A DNA stretch of 42,673 nt from Bacteroidota bacterium (GTDB lineage: Bacteria > Bacteroidota > Bacteroidia > AKYH767-A > 2013-40CM-41-45): NCBI GenBank assembly GCA_016720655.1, contig JADKKE010000025.1, forward strand, positions 1 through 42,673. Direction: 5' to 3'. The position numbers and the translations under genes were made by a program. The notes beneath the pieces were generated by a model. The model did not search any database and was not told the origin of the DNA. It was given only the letters and a program-made list of their open reading frames with translations. Below are positions 1-8,164 of the stretch, one piece after another. Position 1 is the first letter of the stretch. Each line of letters begins with the position of its first letter.

Positions 1-1578
1 TGAAGAAAATTTACCAGCATAAGCCGGCGTATCAATTTTCGCCGACTGTTCAATTCCAATCTGATCTGGCTCAAAACCGAAGCAGGATTTATACATCACA
101 GGTGATGAAATTCCATTGCCACTTTTAGCAAACAAATAAGAAGCTGAATTAAAATAAATTCGTTTTTCCACGAGAACGGGATACTTTTCTAGAATCAGCT
201 TATTTATCTCATAAATATTGTCACAATTACTCCAGGAAAAGGCAACAAACTGTGAAGAAAGAGTATCCAAAATATTCGCAAGTATTCCGAAGTTTTCAGG
301 TTGATTTGGATGGCGAGCGACGATCCACGGCTCTACTTGCAATTCCCTGAAATAATAATCCATGTATTTCGGATTGATTGAACTCACCACACAGGCAACC
401 TGATCCTTGCCATATCTCTCGATCCAAAGTTTTATGTCCTTCGCCGGTTCTTTGAACAATCCAAAGGAAGGTCTTGAGTAAATTTTCCCTTCTAAAACTG
501 TGCTGGAAAACCCACCCAAAATTGTAAGAAGAAGACATGCATTCATCCATTTTATAGGAACAATCCTTTCGATGCACTCAGAAATGAAAAATAATAAAAA
601 TGGAAGTACAAAGAACAAAGTCGAAAATTGGATTACCGGCGCACGAAGAACTGAATAGCCATAGGCAATCAAAAAAGTAATTCCGACCAAAGTGAGAGAG
701 AGTGTGTAGAATTTATTCCATTTTTTCTGCACAATAGTTCGGATAAATCCCGGTAAAAAAAGAAGAAACACAATGGATGAAAAAATCAGTGATTTGTTAA
801 ATAAATTAAACACGAAATCAAGTAAAAAGGATTTCTCAGGAACAGCCAACCAACCTCCAATATCTCCTGTTTTCATTTGCGTAAAGAAAATCGCCAGTTC
901 AGGGATAAATAAAACCAGGACAAGCAAACCAGAAAGCAGATATGGAATTCTGTTCTTCCTGACCAGAAAAAACAATCCGCTCACACCAAGAACTGCAACA
1001 AATACAAATGAAAAATAATGAATATGCGTGCATATTGACATTGACAAAATAAACCCAATCCATTTTTTCAAGTGGATCTTTTTCTCACTTTCTTTTGCAA
1101 ATAAAATATCAGTCCAGTAAAGTGTGGTAAGCAATGAAAAAAACAAGCCCGGACTATACAATCTAGCAAACACAGAATACAGGATTGAAAATTCAGAAAC
1201 AGAAAACAATGCGGCTGCAAGCAGACCGGTGAACGGAGAAAACCATTTTTTTCCAAGGAGGTAAATAAGGTAAACGGAACCAATTCCAAAAAGAATAAAT
1301 GGAAGACGAAAAAGAAAAGCCGAATGACCGAAGAGTTTTATCCAGAAATAAATAAAGAGTTCAACACCGGCCGGATGGTAATCAATATAGATACCGTTTA
1401 CAATCAGATCATGAACAGATGAAGCTTCGGCTCGTGTAAGAGCACTGAGTTCATCATTTGACAAAGACAATTCATAACCCGAATAGAATCGGATAACAGC
1501 AGCGACGATGAGAATCAGCCAGAGAGCCCAATTCTCAGATAAGCGAAATGAATTTTCTAGATCTCTGCTCCGGCTCAT
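1..1578 (-). CDS. Membrane glycosyltransferase, GT39/ArnT-like (partial, 3' end off the window)
   Basis: An open frame runs from ATG at 1578 to the window edge without a stop, giving about 526 residues. A hydrophobic helix at about residues 17-33 is followed by a loop carrying N-D-E (41-43) and then H68 in DYHPAG. This matches the polyprenyl-phosphate-sugar-dependent GT-C fold (PMT/ArnT/GT39), in which acidic residues of the first extracytoplasmic loop are catalytic. Many further hydrophobic segments follow, then a soluble C-terminal part from about residue 380 that would face the periplasm. The inferred role is transfer of a sugar from a lipid carrier to a protein or glycolipid at the inner membrane; the substrate cannot be read from sequence. 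The gene lies 20 bp downstream of rlmB on the same strand and may be co-transcribed with it. The family call is fairly firm; the specificity is unknown. Confidence 0.75.
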   Translation of the reverse strand, partial: MSRSRDLENSFRLSENWALWLILIVAAVIRFYSGYELSLSNDELSALTRAEASSVHDLIVNGIYIDYHPAGVELFIYFWIKLFGHSAFLFRLPFILFGIGSVYLIYLLGKKWFSPFTGLLAAALFSVSEFSILYSVFARLYSPGLFFSLLTTLYWTDILFAKESEKKIHLKKWIGFILSMSICTHIHYFSFVFVAVLGVSGLFFLVRKNRIPYLLSGLLVLVLFIPELAIFFTQMKTGDIGGWLAVPEKSFLLDFVFNLFNKSLIFSSIVFLLFLPGFIRTIVQKKWNKFYTLSLTLVGITFLIAYGYSVLRAPVIQFSTLFFVLPFLLFFISECIERIVPIKWMNACLLLTILGGFSSTVLEGKIYSRPSFGLFKEPAKDIKLWIERYGKDQVACVVSSINPKYMDYYFRELQVEPWIVARHPNQPENFGILANILDTLSSQFVAFSWSNCDNIYEINKLILEKYPVLVEKRIYFNSASYLFAKSGNGISSPVMYKSCFGFEPDQIGIEQSAKIDTPAYAGKFSS

Positions 1579-1598
1579 TTTTTGAAGCTCAGATTTTA

Positions 1599-2396
1599 TT
1601 ACAATTGAATGTCATCTGACTTCATACGCTGACGTATTGCTTCATAAAGCATGATTCCGCAAGCCACTGAAACATTGAGAGAAGAAATGGCTCCAATCAT
1701 TGGAATCCTGAGTAAGCGGTCACAGCTCCGGATCAGTTCCGGAGAAACTCCATCTTCCTCCGAACCCATTACGATTGCGAGAGGTCCGCTAAGATCCGCT
1801 TGAAAGTGGAAATCAGTTCCCTTTTCTGTTGCACTTACAACCTGGATGCCGCTTTGCTGCAGATAGGAAACAACCGCTTTCAAATTATTCTCCCTGCATA
1901 CAGGAATTCTGCTGAGGGCTCCGGCAGAAGTACGAATCGCATCCGAACTTACCTGAGCCGCACCTTTCGTTGGAATTACAATTGCATGCACACCGGCACA
2001 TTCCGCTGTTCGAGCAATGGCACCAAAATTTCGTACATCAGTAATTCGATCCAGAATTAACAGGAATGGAGAAACGCCTTTTTCAAATAGTGATGGAACC
2101 ACCTGACTGAGGGAAAAATAGGAGATCGCAGAAATAAAGCAAACAACTTCCTGGTGGTTTTTTCGTGTAAATCTGTTTAATTTTTCTGGCGGAACTTCCG
2201 TCCATGCAATACTCCTTTCGCGCAATTGATTTTTCAGCTCAACCATCAATTCACCTTTCGCTCCTCTCCCAATAAATATTCTATCGATTTCTTTTCCGGC
2301 TTCCAATGCTTCCATGACCGGACGAAGGCCATAAATCATCTGGTCATCATCACGATCAGCGGATGGATTTTTTTCTTTAAACGAAGGATTCTTCAT
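1599..2396 (-). CDS. rlmB: 23S rRNA (guanosine-2'-O)-methyltransferase RlmB (TrmH/SpoU family)
   Basis: The 265-residue protein has an N-terminal substrate-binding domain (about 20-95, starting IYGLRPVMEAL) and a C-terminal SPOUT knot domain. The three SpoU motifs are visible: NFGAIART (123-130) with the catalytic Asn and Arg, GSEEDGVS (211-218), and SSLNVSVA (238-245). Family members of this length methylate the 2'-OH of G2251 in the peptidyl-transferase loop of 23S rRNA using S-adenosylmethionine. The first 19 residues are polar, charged and likely disordered. The start ATG at 2396 is the first in frame. It is flanked on the same strand by a GWxTD lipoprotein gene 27 bp upstream and a glycosyltransferase 20 bp downstream. 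TrmH-type tRNA specificity is possible but less likely given the N-terminal domain. Confidence 0.9.
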   Translation of the reverse strand: MKNPSFKEKNPSADRDDDQMIYGLRPVMEALEAGKEIDRIFIGRGAKGELMVELKNQLRERSIAWTEVPPEKLNRFTRKNHQEVVCFISAISYFSLSQVVPSLFEKGVSPFLLILDRITDVRNFGAIARTAECAGVHAIVIPTKGAAQVSSDAIRTSAGALSRIPVCRENNLKAVVSYLQQSGIQVVSATEKGTDFHFQADLSGPLAIVMGSEEDGVSPELIRSCDRLLRIPMIGAISSLNVSVACGIMLYEAIRQRMKSDDIQL

Positions 2397-2423
2397 AGGT
2401 AATAATTCGGATACAAATAAGCA

Positions 2424-3680
2424 CTAATTCATATTGTTGTAAGCGCGACCTTGTCGCCATACTTCTACGGCACGGTACCAACTACTTTCATAAATTGGAG
2501 ATCGGGACAATGAGAAATCATTGTCGGTAAAGGGATTATTCACGCGGACAAAAAAGAAACTCAGGGACAAATTACTGTTGGGAGTGCCATAAATCCAGCT
2601 TTCGCTTATGGCTCCTCTGTAAATTGTGTTTGGGCTGCCGAAAATAATGTACAACATACCACGGTCGGTACGCCATCCTTCGGTATACGATGTAAAATAT
2701 TTATTCGCTTCCTGAACACGTGTATAATATTTTTTGATGAGCAAACGTGTTCGCTCTGCATTCCCACCCCGGCCCAGCCAGAATGCATCTACGGCTGATT
2801 TTATATTTGGCTTAGCAGCAATTTCCTCAAATTCCTTTTTATAAGTAAGATATCGCATTGACTCCAGCATTTGATGCGGTGAGGTGATGTTGGGAAATCC
2901 GTTTTCAAATTGAAACAAAGTGATACCTGATTTGGATGTAGTATCGACCTGAAAATGATAGAAACCTTCTTTTGAAAAATGTAAACCACCCGGCTCAGAC
3001 ACATCTACACGAAAGACACTATCCGCATGATAATTAAATTCTTCCCTCACATCAAAACTAAAAGGTGTTGGAGCCAGCATAAAATCACGGTGATAATACT
3101 TACACCACAATGTTCGCACAGTTGAATCCCGATAGTGAAGTAAAAATGTATCGTTGTTCGTTATTGAATTTTTAAAAAAAGGCTGATGCTTTAAGTCCGT
3201 AATCTGAAAAAACTGACGGTTCAAGGTATCCTCATTTTCAAAATTTACAAAGAAGTCTTCCTGGTAATTTTTGTTCAGGTCCAAAATAAGCACATTCAAA
3301 AGCAACAATCCTTTGCGGTGTACTGGCATATCGAATGTCAGCACTTTGGAGCTTCCTTTTTCCATCATGTCAAAGGAATAAAGTAAAGTCAAGGTATCCA
3401 ATTGCACTGTGGATTCATACGACTCCATCAACCTCATCACAATTTTTACCGATGCTTTAAACTGATCATCGGGTTGTCGAACAAAAAGAAATTCGGATGG
3501 TTGAACGAGAATCGAAACCCGGGAGTTTGAATCTCTCTGATGATATATATTAAATTCGGGATGAAAAACTTGTTCTGAATTACGGTAGACAGCGCTGAGA
3601 TTTTCACTGCTAAGCTCCCGTGTACCGAAGCAGCCTGACATTACAAGAATAAGAAAAAGCAAAAAATAGTTCCGGAACAT
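2424..3680 (-). CDS. GWxTD domain lipoprotein
   Basis: I start this gene at ATG 3680, where the protein begins with a lipoprotein signal: a hydrophobic stretch ending in LVMSGC, a lipobox with Cys as the mature residue 1. An upstream in-frame TTG at 3713 overlaps the rmuC stop codon and would bury the signal. Near residue 330 the protein carries GWRTDRGMLYIIFGSP, the signature of the GWxTD domain, a family found mostly in Bacteroidota and relatives whose biochemical role is not known to me. The middle part is beta-rich, resembling secreted adhesion or transport modules. It is expected at the periplasmic or outer-membrane face. It follows rmuC directly on the same strand, so the two are probably translated from one message. 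Confidence 0.85.
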   Translation of the reverse strand: MFRNYFLLFLILVMSGCFGTRELSSENLSAVYRNSEQVFHPEFNIYHQRDSNSRVSILVQPSEFLFVRQPDDQFKASVKIVMRLMESYESTVQLDTLTLLYSFDMMEKGSSKVLTFDMPVHRKGLLLLNVLILDLNKNYQEDFFVNFENEDTLNRQFFQITDLKHQPFFKNSITNNDTFLLHYRDSTVRTLWCKYYHRDFMLAPTPFSFDVREEFNYHADSVFRVDVSEPGGLHFSKEGFYHFQVDTTSKSGITLFQFENGFPNITSPHQMLESMRYLTYKKEFEEIAAKPNIKSAVDAFWLGRGGNAERTRLLIKKYYTRVQEANKYFTSYTEGWRTDRGMLYIIFGSPNTIYRGAISESWIYGTPNSNLSLSFFFVRVNNPFTDNDFSLSRSPIYESSWYRAVEVWRQGRAYNNMN

Positions 3681-3709
3681 ATCAGGACTGGATATTTTCT
3701 TCTGCACGT

Positions 3710-5014
3710 TCAATTAAGGATGGAGGAGTTCCTTGGTGGCTTTGCTCCCTGTTTCCGGATATCTTCAATTTTCTTGATCAGGTTACCGTTCCCGGTTGTC
3801 AATTTATTCATTGCTTCTGAATAGCTGGATTTTGCGCCATCCATCTTCTTGCCAACTTCAATGAGGTCGTCGACGAAATTTTTAAACTTATCATACAATG
3901 CTCCGCCTTGTCTGGCAATCTCCATTGCATTCCGTGTTTGCCTCTCCTGTTTCCAGATCGAAGAAATAGTGCGCAAGGTGGCAAGCAAAGTTGAAGGACT
4001 CACAATTACAATTTTCCTATCCCATGCGAAATTAAACAATTCATTGTCGGCCTGAACAGCAATTCCAAAGGAGGATTCGATCGGCATAAATAACAATACG
4101 AAATCAGGTGAAGTAAAATCAGCAGAGCTTTGATAACTCTTTTCGCTTAAGCCTTTAATATGATTGCGAACACTGAGAATATGATCCCGCAGTGATTGTT
4201 CTCTCGATTCATCATCCGGTGCATTGATCATGGCTTCGTAAGCAATCAGAGATACTTTGGAATCGACAATGATGTGTTTGCTGTCAGGTAAATAAATTAC
4301 CGCATCCGGTTGAATCCTGCTACCCTGTTCGTTCTGAGTACTCACTTGCATTTTGTACTCTTCATCCTTCACAAGTCCGGATCTTTCCAGGATTTTTTCA
4401 AGAATCAATTCACCCCAGTTTCCCTGTTTCTTGGTATCCCCTTTCAATGCTTTTACAAGATTATTTGCCTCTTCACTGATCTGTTTATTCAGTTCAATCA
4501 AGCTCTTAATCTCTCCTTTTAATGAATTCCTTTCGGCAGATTCAACTTTGTAAACATTTTCTACTTTTTGCTCAAAGTCTCTGATTTTATCCTTCAGTGG
4601 ATTCAGAATAATATCGAGCTGGTTTTTATTTTGCTCTGTGAATTTCTGACTTTTCTCATCCAGAATTTTATTTGCAAGATTCTCGAACTCTTTGGTAAAC
4701 TTTTGCTGCAATTGCTCCAGCTCCTGTTTTTGCATAGTCAGTTTTTCCTGAAGATTCAGGTTGGTAGTTTCCTGTTGTGCGAGTAAGGCATTCAAGTTGA
4801 CAAATTCCAGTCGTTCTTTCTCATTTTGTGCACGAACAGATTCATTTTGTAAAACAGACTGCTGAACACGATCAGCCAAAACAGATCTATCCTTGTCAAG
4901 CTCTGCTATTCTCAAATTCAGACTTTGCTGGTTTTCACCGTCTTTATTCTTTAAAAAGAGCCAGGCAAGCAGGCCTCCAATGAACATTCCGGCGATTAAA
5001 AAAACTATTTGCAT
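3710..5014 (-). CDS. rmuC: DNA recombination protein RmuC homologue
   Basis: The 434-residue protein begins with one membrane helix (about residues 2-20), followed by a long coiled coil rich in Q, E, K and L (about 25-185). A conserved nuclease-like core follows (about 190-400), containing KKQGNWGELILEKILE and a V-D-S-K-V segment in the string HIIVDSKVSLIAY. This architecture is typical of RmuC, a PD-(D/E)XK-fold protein that in E. coli limits inversions between short inverted repeats. That is of interest here because this window carries intergenic inverted and direct repeats, although the link is only a thought. The stop codon overlaps an alternative TTG start of the downstream GWxTD gene. 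The upstream region to 5146 is shared with a divergent gene. Confidence 0.9.
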   Translation of the reverse strand: MQIVFLIAGMFIGGLLAWLFLKNKDGENQQSLNLRIAELDKDRSVLADRVQQSVLQNESVRAQNEKERLEFVNLNALLAQQETTNLNLQEKLTMQKQELEQLQQKFTKEFENLANKILDEKSQKFTEQNKNQLDIILNPLKDKIRDFEQKVENVYKVESAERNSLKGEIKSLIELNKQISEEANNLVKALKGDTKKQGNWGELILEKILERSGLVKDEEYKMQVSTQNEQGSRIQPDAVIYLPDSKHIIVDSKVSLIAYEAMINAPDDESREQSLRDHILSVRNHIKGLSEKSYQSSADFTSPDFVLLFMPIESSFGIAVQADNELFNFAWDRKIVIVSPSTLLATLRTISSIWKQERQTRNAMEIARQGGALYDKFKNFVDDLIEVGKKMDGAKSSYSEAMNKLTTGNGNLIKKIEDIRKQGAKPPRNSSILN

Positions 5015-5146
5015 AATGAAGGTATGAATGAGGTAAATTTACGAATAATTTTGAGCAGAATGACGTTGTATTGGTCTGACATTTGTGTTAACACTCATAA
5101 AATCAAGCCTGATTCCTATCTTTCGAACCCATATCCTGTACGATAA

Positions 5147-6235
5147 ATGATCATACACTTTCTAGCCCTCCTGTTTTTCATAATTGCAAAAATCGTCGCT
5201 GCGCAAGTCGATACGTATGCCATTCGCCTAAAGCCCGAAGATTGGGGTTTAAAGCCACAAGCATATTTCATCTGTGGTATTGAAGATAAACGGCATTCTT
5301 CGGGCAATGATGGCAAAGTATTAAGTGCTGCAAGCGGAAAACCAATTTCTGTAAAATTTGAAAACGGGATGGAGAAAGAAATCCATTCCTTCATTGCAGG
5401 CAGTCTTGTTAATGATACTGGTAAAATTCCACTTTGGATCGGCATCGATGAACTCGTTTTTAAAGACCCCGGAACGGCCTCAAAGCATACACTTTCTTTG
5501 AACTTCAGCATGCATGTATTCAGAGTCATCGATGGAAAAGAAATTGAACTTTATCAAACAAGCGGAACACCACAAATGGCTGCCAGAGGCTTTCCAAAAG
5601 AAATGCCGGAAACAATTTTACGTCAGACTTTCAAGCAAATACTCACAGGTTTTGACGATTGGGTGAATAAAAATCCGAATCAGGTTTCCTTGTGCAAATC
5701 AGTACAAGTAGAATTTGTGAAAGAGCAAGAAGCAGCAATGGATTTCAAGAAAGACACACTGCACTGGACTCCTTCGTATTCTCTAAAGTGGACGGATTTC
5801 CAGGGGCCTGTTGATCAAAAATCACCATTCAGCGCCCAGAGTCATTGCCTTTTTGATTACAAGGCTGTGCCGACTTTTCAAAACCAGGTGATGGTATTGA
5901 ATGTATCGCTCTTTGCCTGCTTCGCAAAAAAAGGTTCATGGGTACAGAAAGATAAAAAGGAAATTGGTTTGCTTGCACACGAACAACTCCATTTTGATAT
6001 TTGTGAATTGTTTATCCGAAAGTTGAAGAAAAAAATATCGGAAACGCCATTAGGACTCCTTGAATGTGATCAGCAATTGAAAACATTATTTGAGGAAGCA
6101 TGGAAATCTTACCAGGATGCACAATTCCGTTATGACGAAGAAACAGAACATGGAGTGGTTCCGGAATACCAGAAATCCTGGACGGAACAAGTGAGAATCG
6201 AAATGGATGAGCTCAAAGATTATTCAGGGAATTGA
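5147..6235 (+). CDS. Secreted DUF922-like putative zinc-dependent protease
   Basis: The 362-residue protein starts at ATG 5147 with a signal peptide (hydrophobic residues 2-19, ending near AAQ). The C-terminal half begins around residue 205 (LHWTPSYSLKWTDFQG) and includes LLAHEQLHFDICELF near residue 275. The H-E-x-x-H pattern (HEQLH) is that of a zincin metal site, and this combination is what I associate with DUF922, a family described as putative Zn-dependent proteases. The N-terminal half is unassigned. It is expected in the periplasm or outside the cell. It is divergent from rmuC (132-bp shared upstream region) and convergent with the radical SAM gene. Protease activity is inferred from the motif only. 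Confidence 0.7.
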   Translation: MIIHFLALLFFIIAKIVAAQVDTYAIRLKPEDWGLKPQAYFICGIEDKRHSSGNDGKVLSAASGKPISVKFENGMEKEIHSFIAGSLVNDTGKIPLWIGIDELVFKDPGTASKHTLSLNFSMHVFRVIDGKEIELYQTSGTPQMAARGFPKEMPETILRQTFKQILTGFDDWVNKNPNQVSLCKSVQVEFVKEQEAAMDFKKDTLHWTPSYSLKWTDFQGPVDQKSPFSAQSHCLFDYKAVPTFQNQVMVLNVSLFACFAKKGSWVQKDKKEIGLLAHEQLHFDICELFIRKLKKKISETPLGLLECDQQLKTLFEEAWKSYQDAQFRYDEETEHGVVPEYQKSWTEQVRIEMDELKDYSGN

Positions 6236-6257
6236 TTCTGCGCACGGAATATTTTTT

Positions 6258-7337
6258 TCACATGAATAATTCCATCTGTCCACCAGGCGAAGGAACACGA
6301 AAAAGCGATTTGTTATACGGCGGTGCGGTACGATTCGCCATGAACCTGTCAACGCTATTGTGCAAGAGTTGACGAATACTTTCAGCCAGTTTCCCTTCCC
6401 CTTTCATCCGGGTACCAAAGCGACTGTCGCTCAGTTTGCCTCCGTGACATTCGGCAATTTGGTTCAACACTTTTTCTGCACGATCAGGATATGTTTTGTG
6501 AATCCAGTCTTTGAAAATCTCAGCAACAGAATCATTTAATCGAACGATTGTCATTCCGGCATTTCGTGCACCGCAATTTGCTGCCGCCTCAACGATAGCA
6601 GGAATTTCATGACTGTTCAATCCCGGGATGATCGGAGCTACCATTACCATTGTCGGGATGTTATTTTTACTCAATGTCTCAATTACTTTGAGTCGGTTCT
6701 TTGCCGTGGTAGTCCTTGGCTCCAATTGCAAACGCAATGTTTCATCGAGCGATGTGATGCTAACCGCAACATGAACAAGGTCCATCGCAGCGAGTTCTTT
6801 CAGGATATCCAGGTCACGAAGAATCAAATTATTCTTGGTGATCATGCTTACCGGATTTCGGAACCGCAAAAGAACTTCGAGCATTCGTCTTGTCAGTTTC
6901 CACTTTCGTTCTGCCGGCTGATAACAATCTGTATTTCCGGAAAGCATGATCACTGCAGGTTTCCAGGATTTCTTTCGCAACTCCGCTTCCAATAATGCAG
7001 GAGCTTCAGGCTTGACAATAATTTTTGATTCAAAATCCAAGCCTGCACTGTATCCCCAGTATTGGTGGGTGTTTCGGGCATAGCAATACACGCAACCGTG
7101 TTCACAACCCTGGTAAGGATTCATGGAAAAATCAGAAGGGATATCCGGACTATCGATCCGGTTAACCATCTTCTTTGGATACTCAAGAAAATATTGTGTG
7201 GTATGCGAAAGCTCCAGTGGTTCATCGAGCCCTTCGATGTGTTCTGTCACAAGTTCCTGTCGGAGATATTTATTCTTCGTATTTAGTTGAGCTCCGCGGC
7301 CTTTGATAAAATTGTCTGTATTGCGATCTTTCAGCAT
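6258..7337 (-). CDS. PA0069-type radical SAM protein
   Basis: I choose ATG at 7337 (359 residues); a longer in-frame form would need a TTG at 7352. The cluster-binding motif is CEHGCVYC (C78, C82, C85), a C-x3-C-x2-C arrangement that coordinates a 4Fe-4S cluster with SAM, followed by YARNTHQYWGY. The surrounding sequence (NPYQGCEHGC, then LSGNTDCYQP and later VMVAPIIPGLN) is characteristic of the PA0069/Rv2578c group, distantly related to spore photoproduct lyase. The substrate of this group is not established to my knowledge. Length is normal for the family. The downstream neighbour on the opposite strand is the DUF922 gene, 22 bp away and convergent. The family call is strong and the function is open. 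Confidence 0.88.
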   Translation of the reverse strand: MLKDRNTDNFIKGRGAQLNTKNKYLRQELVTEHIEGLDEPLELSHTTQYFLEYPKKMVNRIDSPDIPSDFSMNPYQGCEHGCVYCYARNTHQYWGYSAGLDFESKIIVKPEAPALLEAELRKKSWKPAVIMLSGNTDCYQPAERKWKLTRRMLEVLLRFRNPVSMITKNNLILRDLDILKELAAMDLVHVAVSITSLDETLRLQLEPRTTTAKNRLKVIETLSKNNIPTMVMVAPIIPGLNSHEIPAIVEAAANCGARNAGMTIVRLNDSVAEIFKDWIHKTYPDRAEKVLNQIAECHGGKLSDSRFGTRMKGEGKLAESIRQLLHNSVDRFMANRTAPPYNKSLFRVPSPGGQMELFM

Positions 7338-7394
7338 ACAGACAGTATACAAAAACTTTTTTCTAATTCGTCAATACTAAAATCTTAACATTTA

Positions 7395-7952
7395 CTAAAA
7401 CACAATAATCATATAGCCTTTTTGTTCCAATGGAGCTGTCGGTACATTATCGAACAGAGCACTTTCTGCTCCTTGCTTTGCTTTTGTTTTCAGGTATTCG
7501 TTGTTGGTAGTAGAACCGGGAGCACCGGGAGTCGCTTTAATCACGTGGCCATATTTATCAATGGAAATATCCACGACCACAGTGCCTTTGTCTTGAGTGA
7601 GGTTATCAATTCGGGGAGCTTTTGCAATCTTTCTATCTGCAACTTTATATCGGACGAGATAAGAACCAGCCGTAATTTGCTTTTCTCCGATTTCATGCGG
7701 CGCAGCGGAAGAAGACATATCACCGCTTACCGCTTTTGCTGCTTCTGATTCAGCAAAATTGATGGAATAAATTTCACTCACACTCAATTTCATTTTATTT
7801 CCCTTGTACAGGAAATCGACAGAACCATTGTTGAGAGACTGAACCGTCCCATTCATTTTCTCACCGCTTTTCATAGTTACCACATGTTGGGCAGAAACTG
7901 TCGACATGGAAGCCAATAAAGCAATTGCAGGGATTATTTTTTTGAAGTTCAT
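7395..7952 (-). CDS. Secreted protein with a TonB C-terminal-like domain
   Basis: The preferred start is ATG 7952, which places a clear signal peptide (MNFKKIIPAIALLASMSTVS, then AQ) at the N-terminus; a longer form starting at 7994 would mask it. The mature protein is about 165 residues. Residues about 22-60 (VVTMKSGEKMNGTVQSLNNG) look like a small beta-rich module seen in Bacteroidota proteins that begin with a surface-encoded 'MKSGE' pattern. The C-terminal 90 residues (VVVDISIDKYGHVIKATPGA) resemble the TonB C-terminal fold that contacts TonB boxes. There is no N-terminal membrane anchor or proline-rich linker, so it is not a classical TonB. It may be a periplasmic TonB-like accessory. 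The assignment is moderate. Confidence 0.6.
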   Translation of the reverse strand: MNFKKIIPAIALLASMSTVSAQHVVTMKSGEKMNGTVQSLNNGSVDFLYKGNKMKLSVSEIYSINFAESEAAKAVSGDMSSSAAPHEIGEKQITAGSYLVRYKVADRKIAKAPRIDNLTQDKGTVVVDISIDKYGHVIKATPGAPGSTTNNEYLKTKAKQGAESALFDNVPTAPLEQKGYMIIVF

Positions 7953-8116
7953 GAAGGATCTTTGATTATTTCCTGTAAAATTAGAGAAGAACAAACTACC
8001 TCTATACTTCTGAAACGGTAGTTATCAACATAATATTTGAAAAATCTCTCTCCAAGCGAAATTGTCTCCTTCCGCAATTGTAACAATTTGTCCAAATTCC
8101 TTAAAATAAAACCTAT

Positions 8117-8145
8117 TTTGAATCGTCGATAAATAAGTACCTTTG
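8117..8145 (+). promoter_or_regulatory. Putative Bacteroidota promoter of the ABC exporter gene
   Basis: TACCTTTG at 8138-8145 fits the -7 consensus TAnnTTTG, and TTTG at 8117-8120 fits the -33 element. The spacer is 17 bp, slightly shorter than usual. The ATG follows 19 bp after the -7 box. Confidence 0.5.
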
Positions 8146-8164
8146 CGAATCCCCTGAAAATCCG

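Noticed and set aside
773..1018. Plus-strand gene inside the glycosyltransferase region
   Set aside because: It is antisense to a continuous glycosyltransferase frame with clear hydrophobic helices.
5116..5529. Minus-strand gene opposite the DUF922 gene
   Set aside because: It is antisense to the signal peptide and N-terminal part of a better-supported protein.
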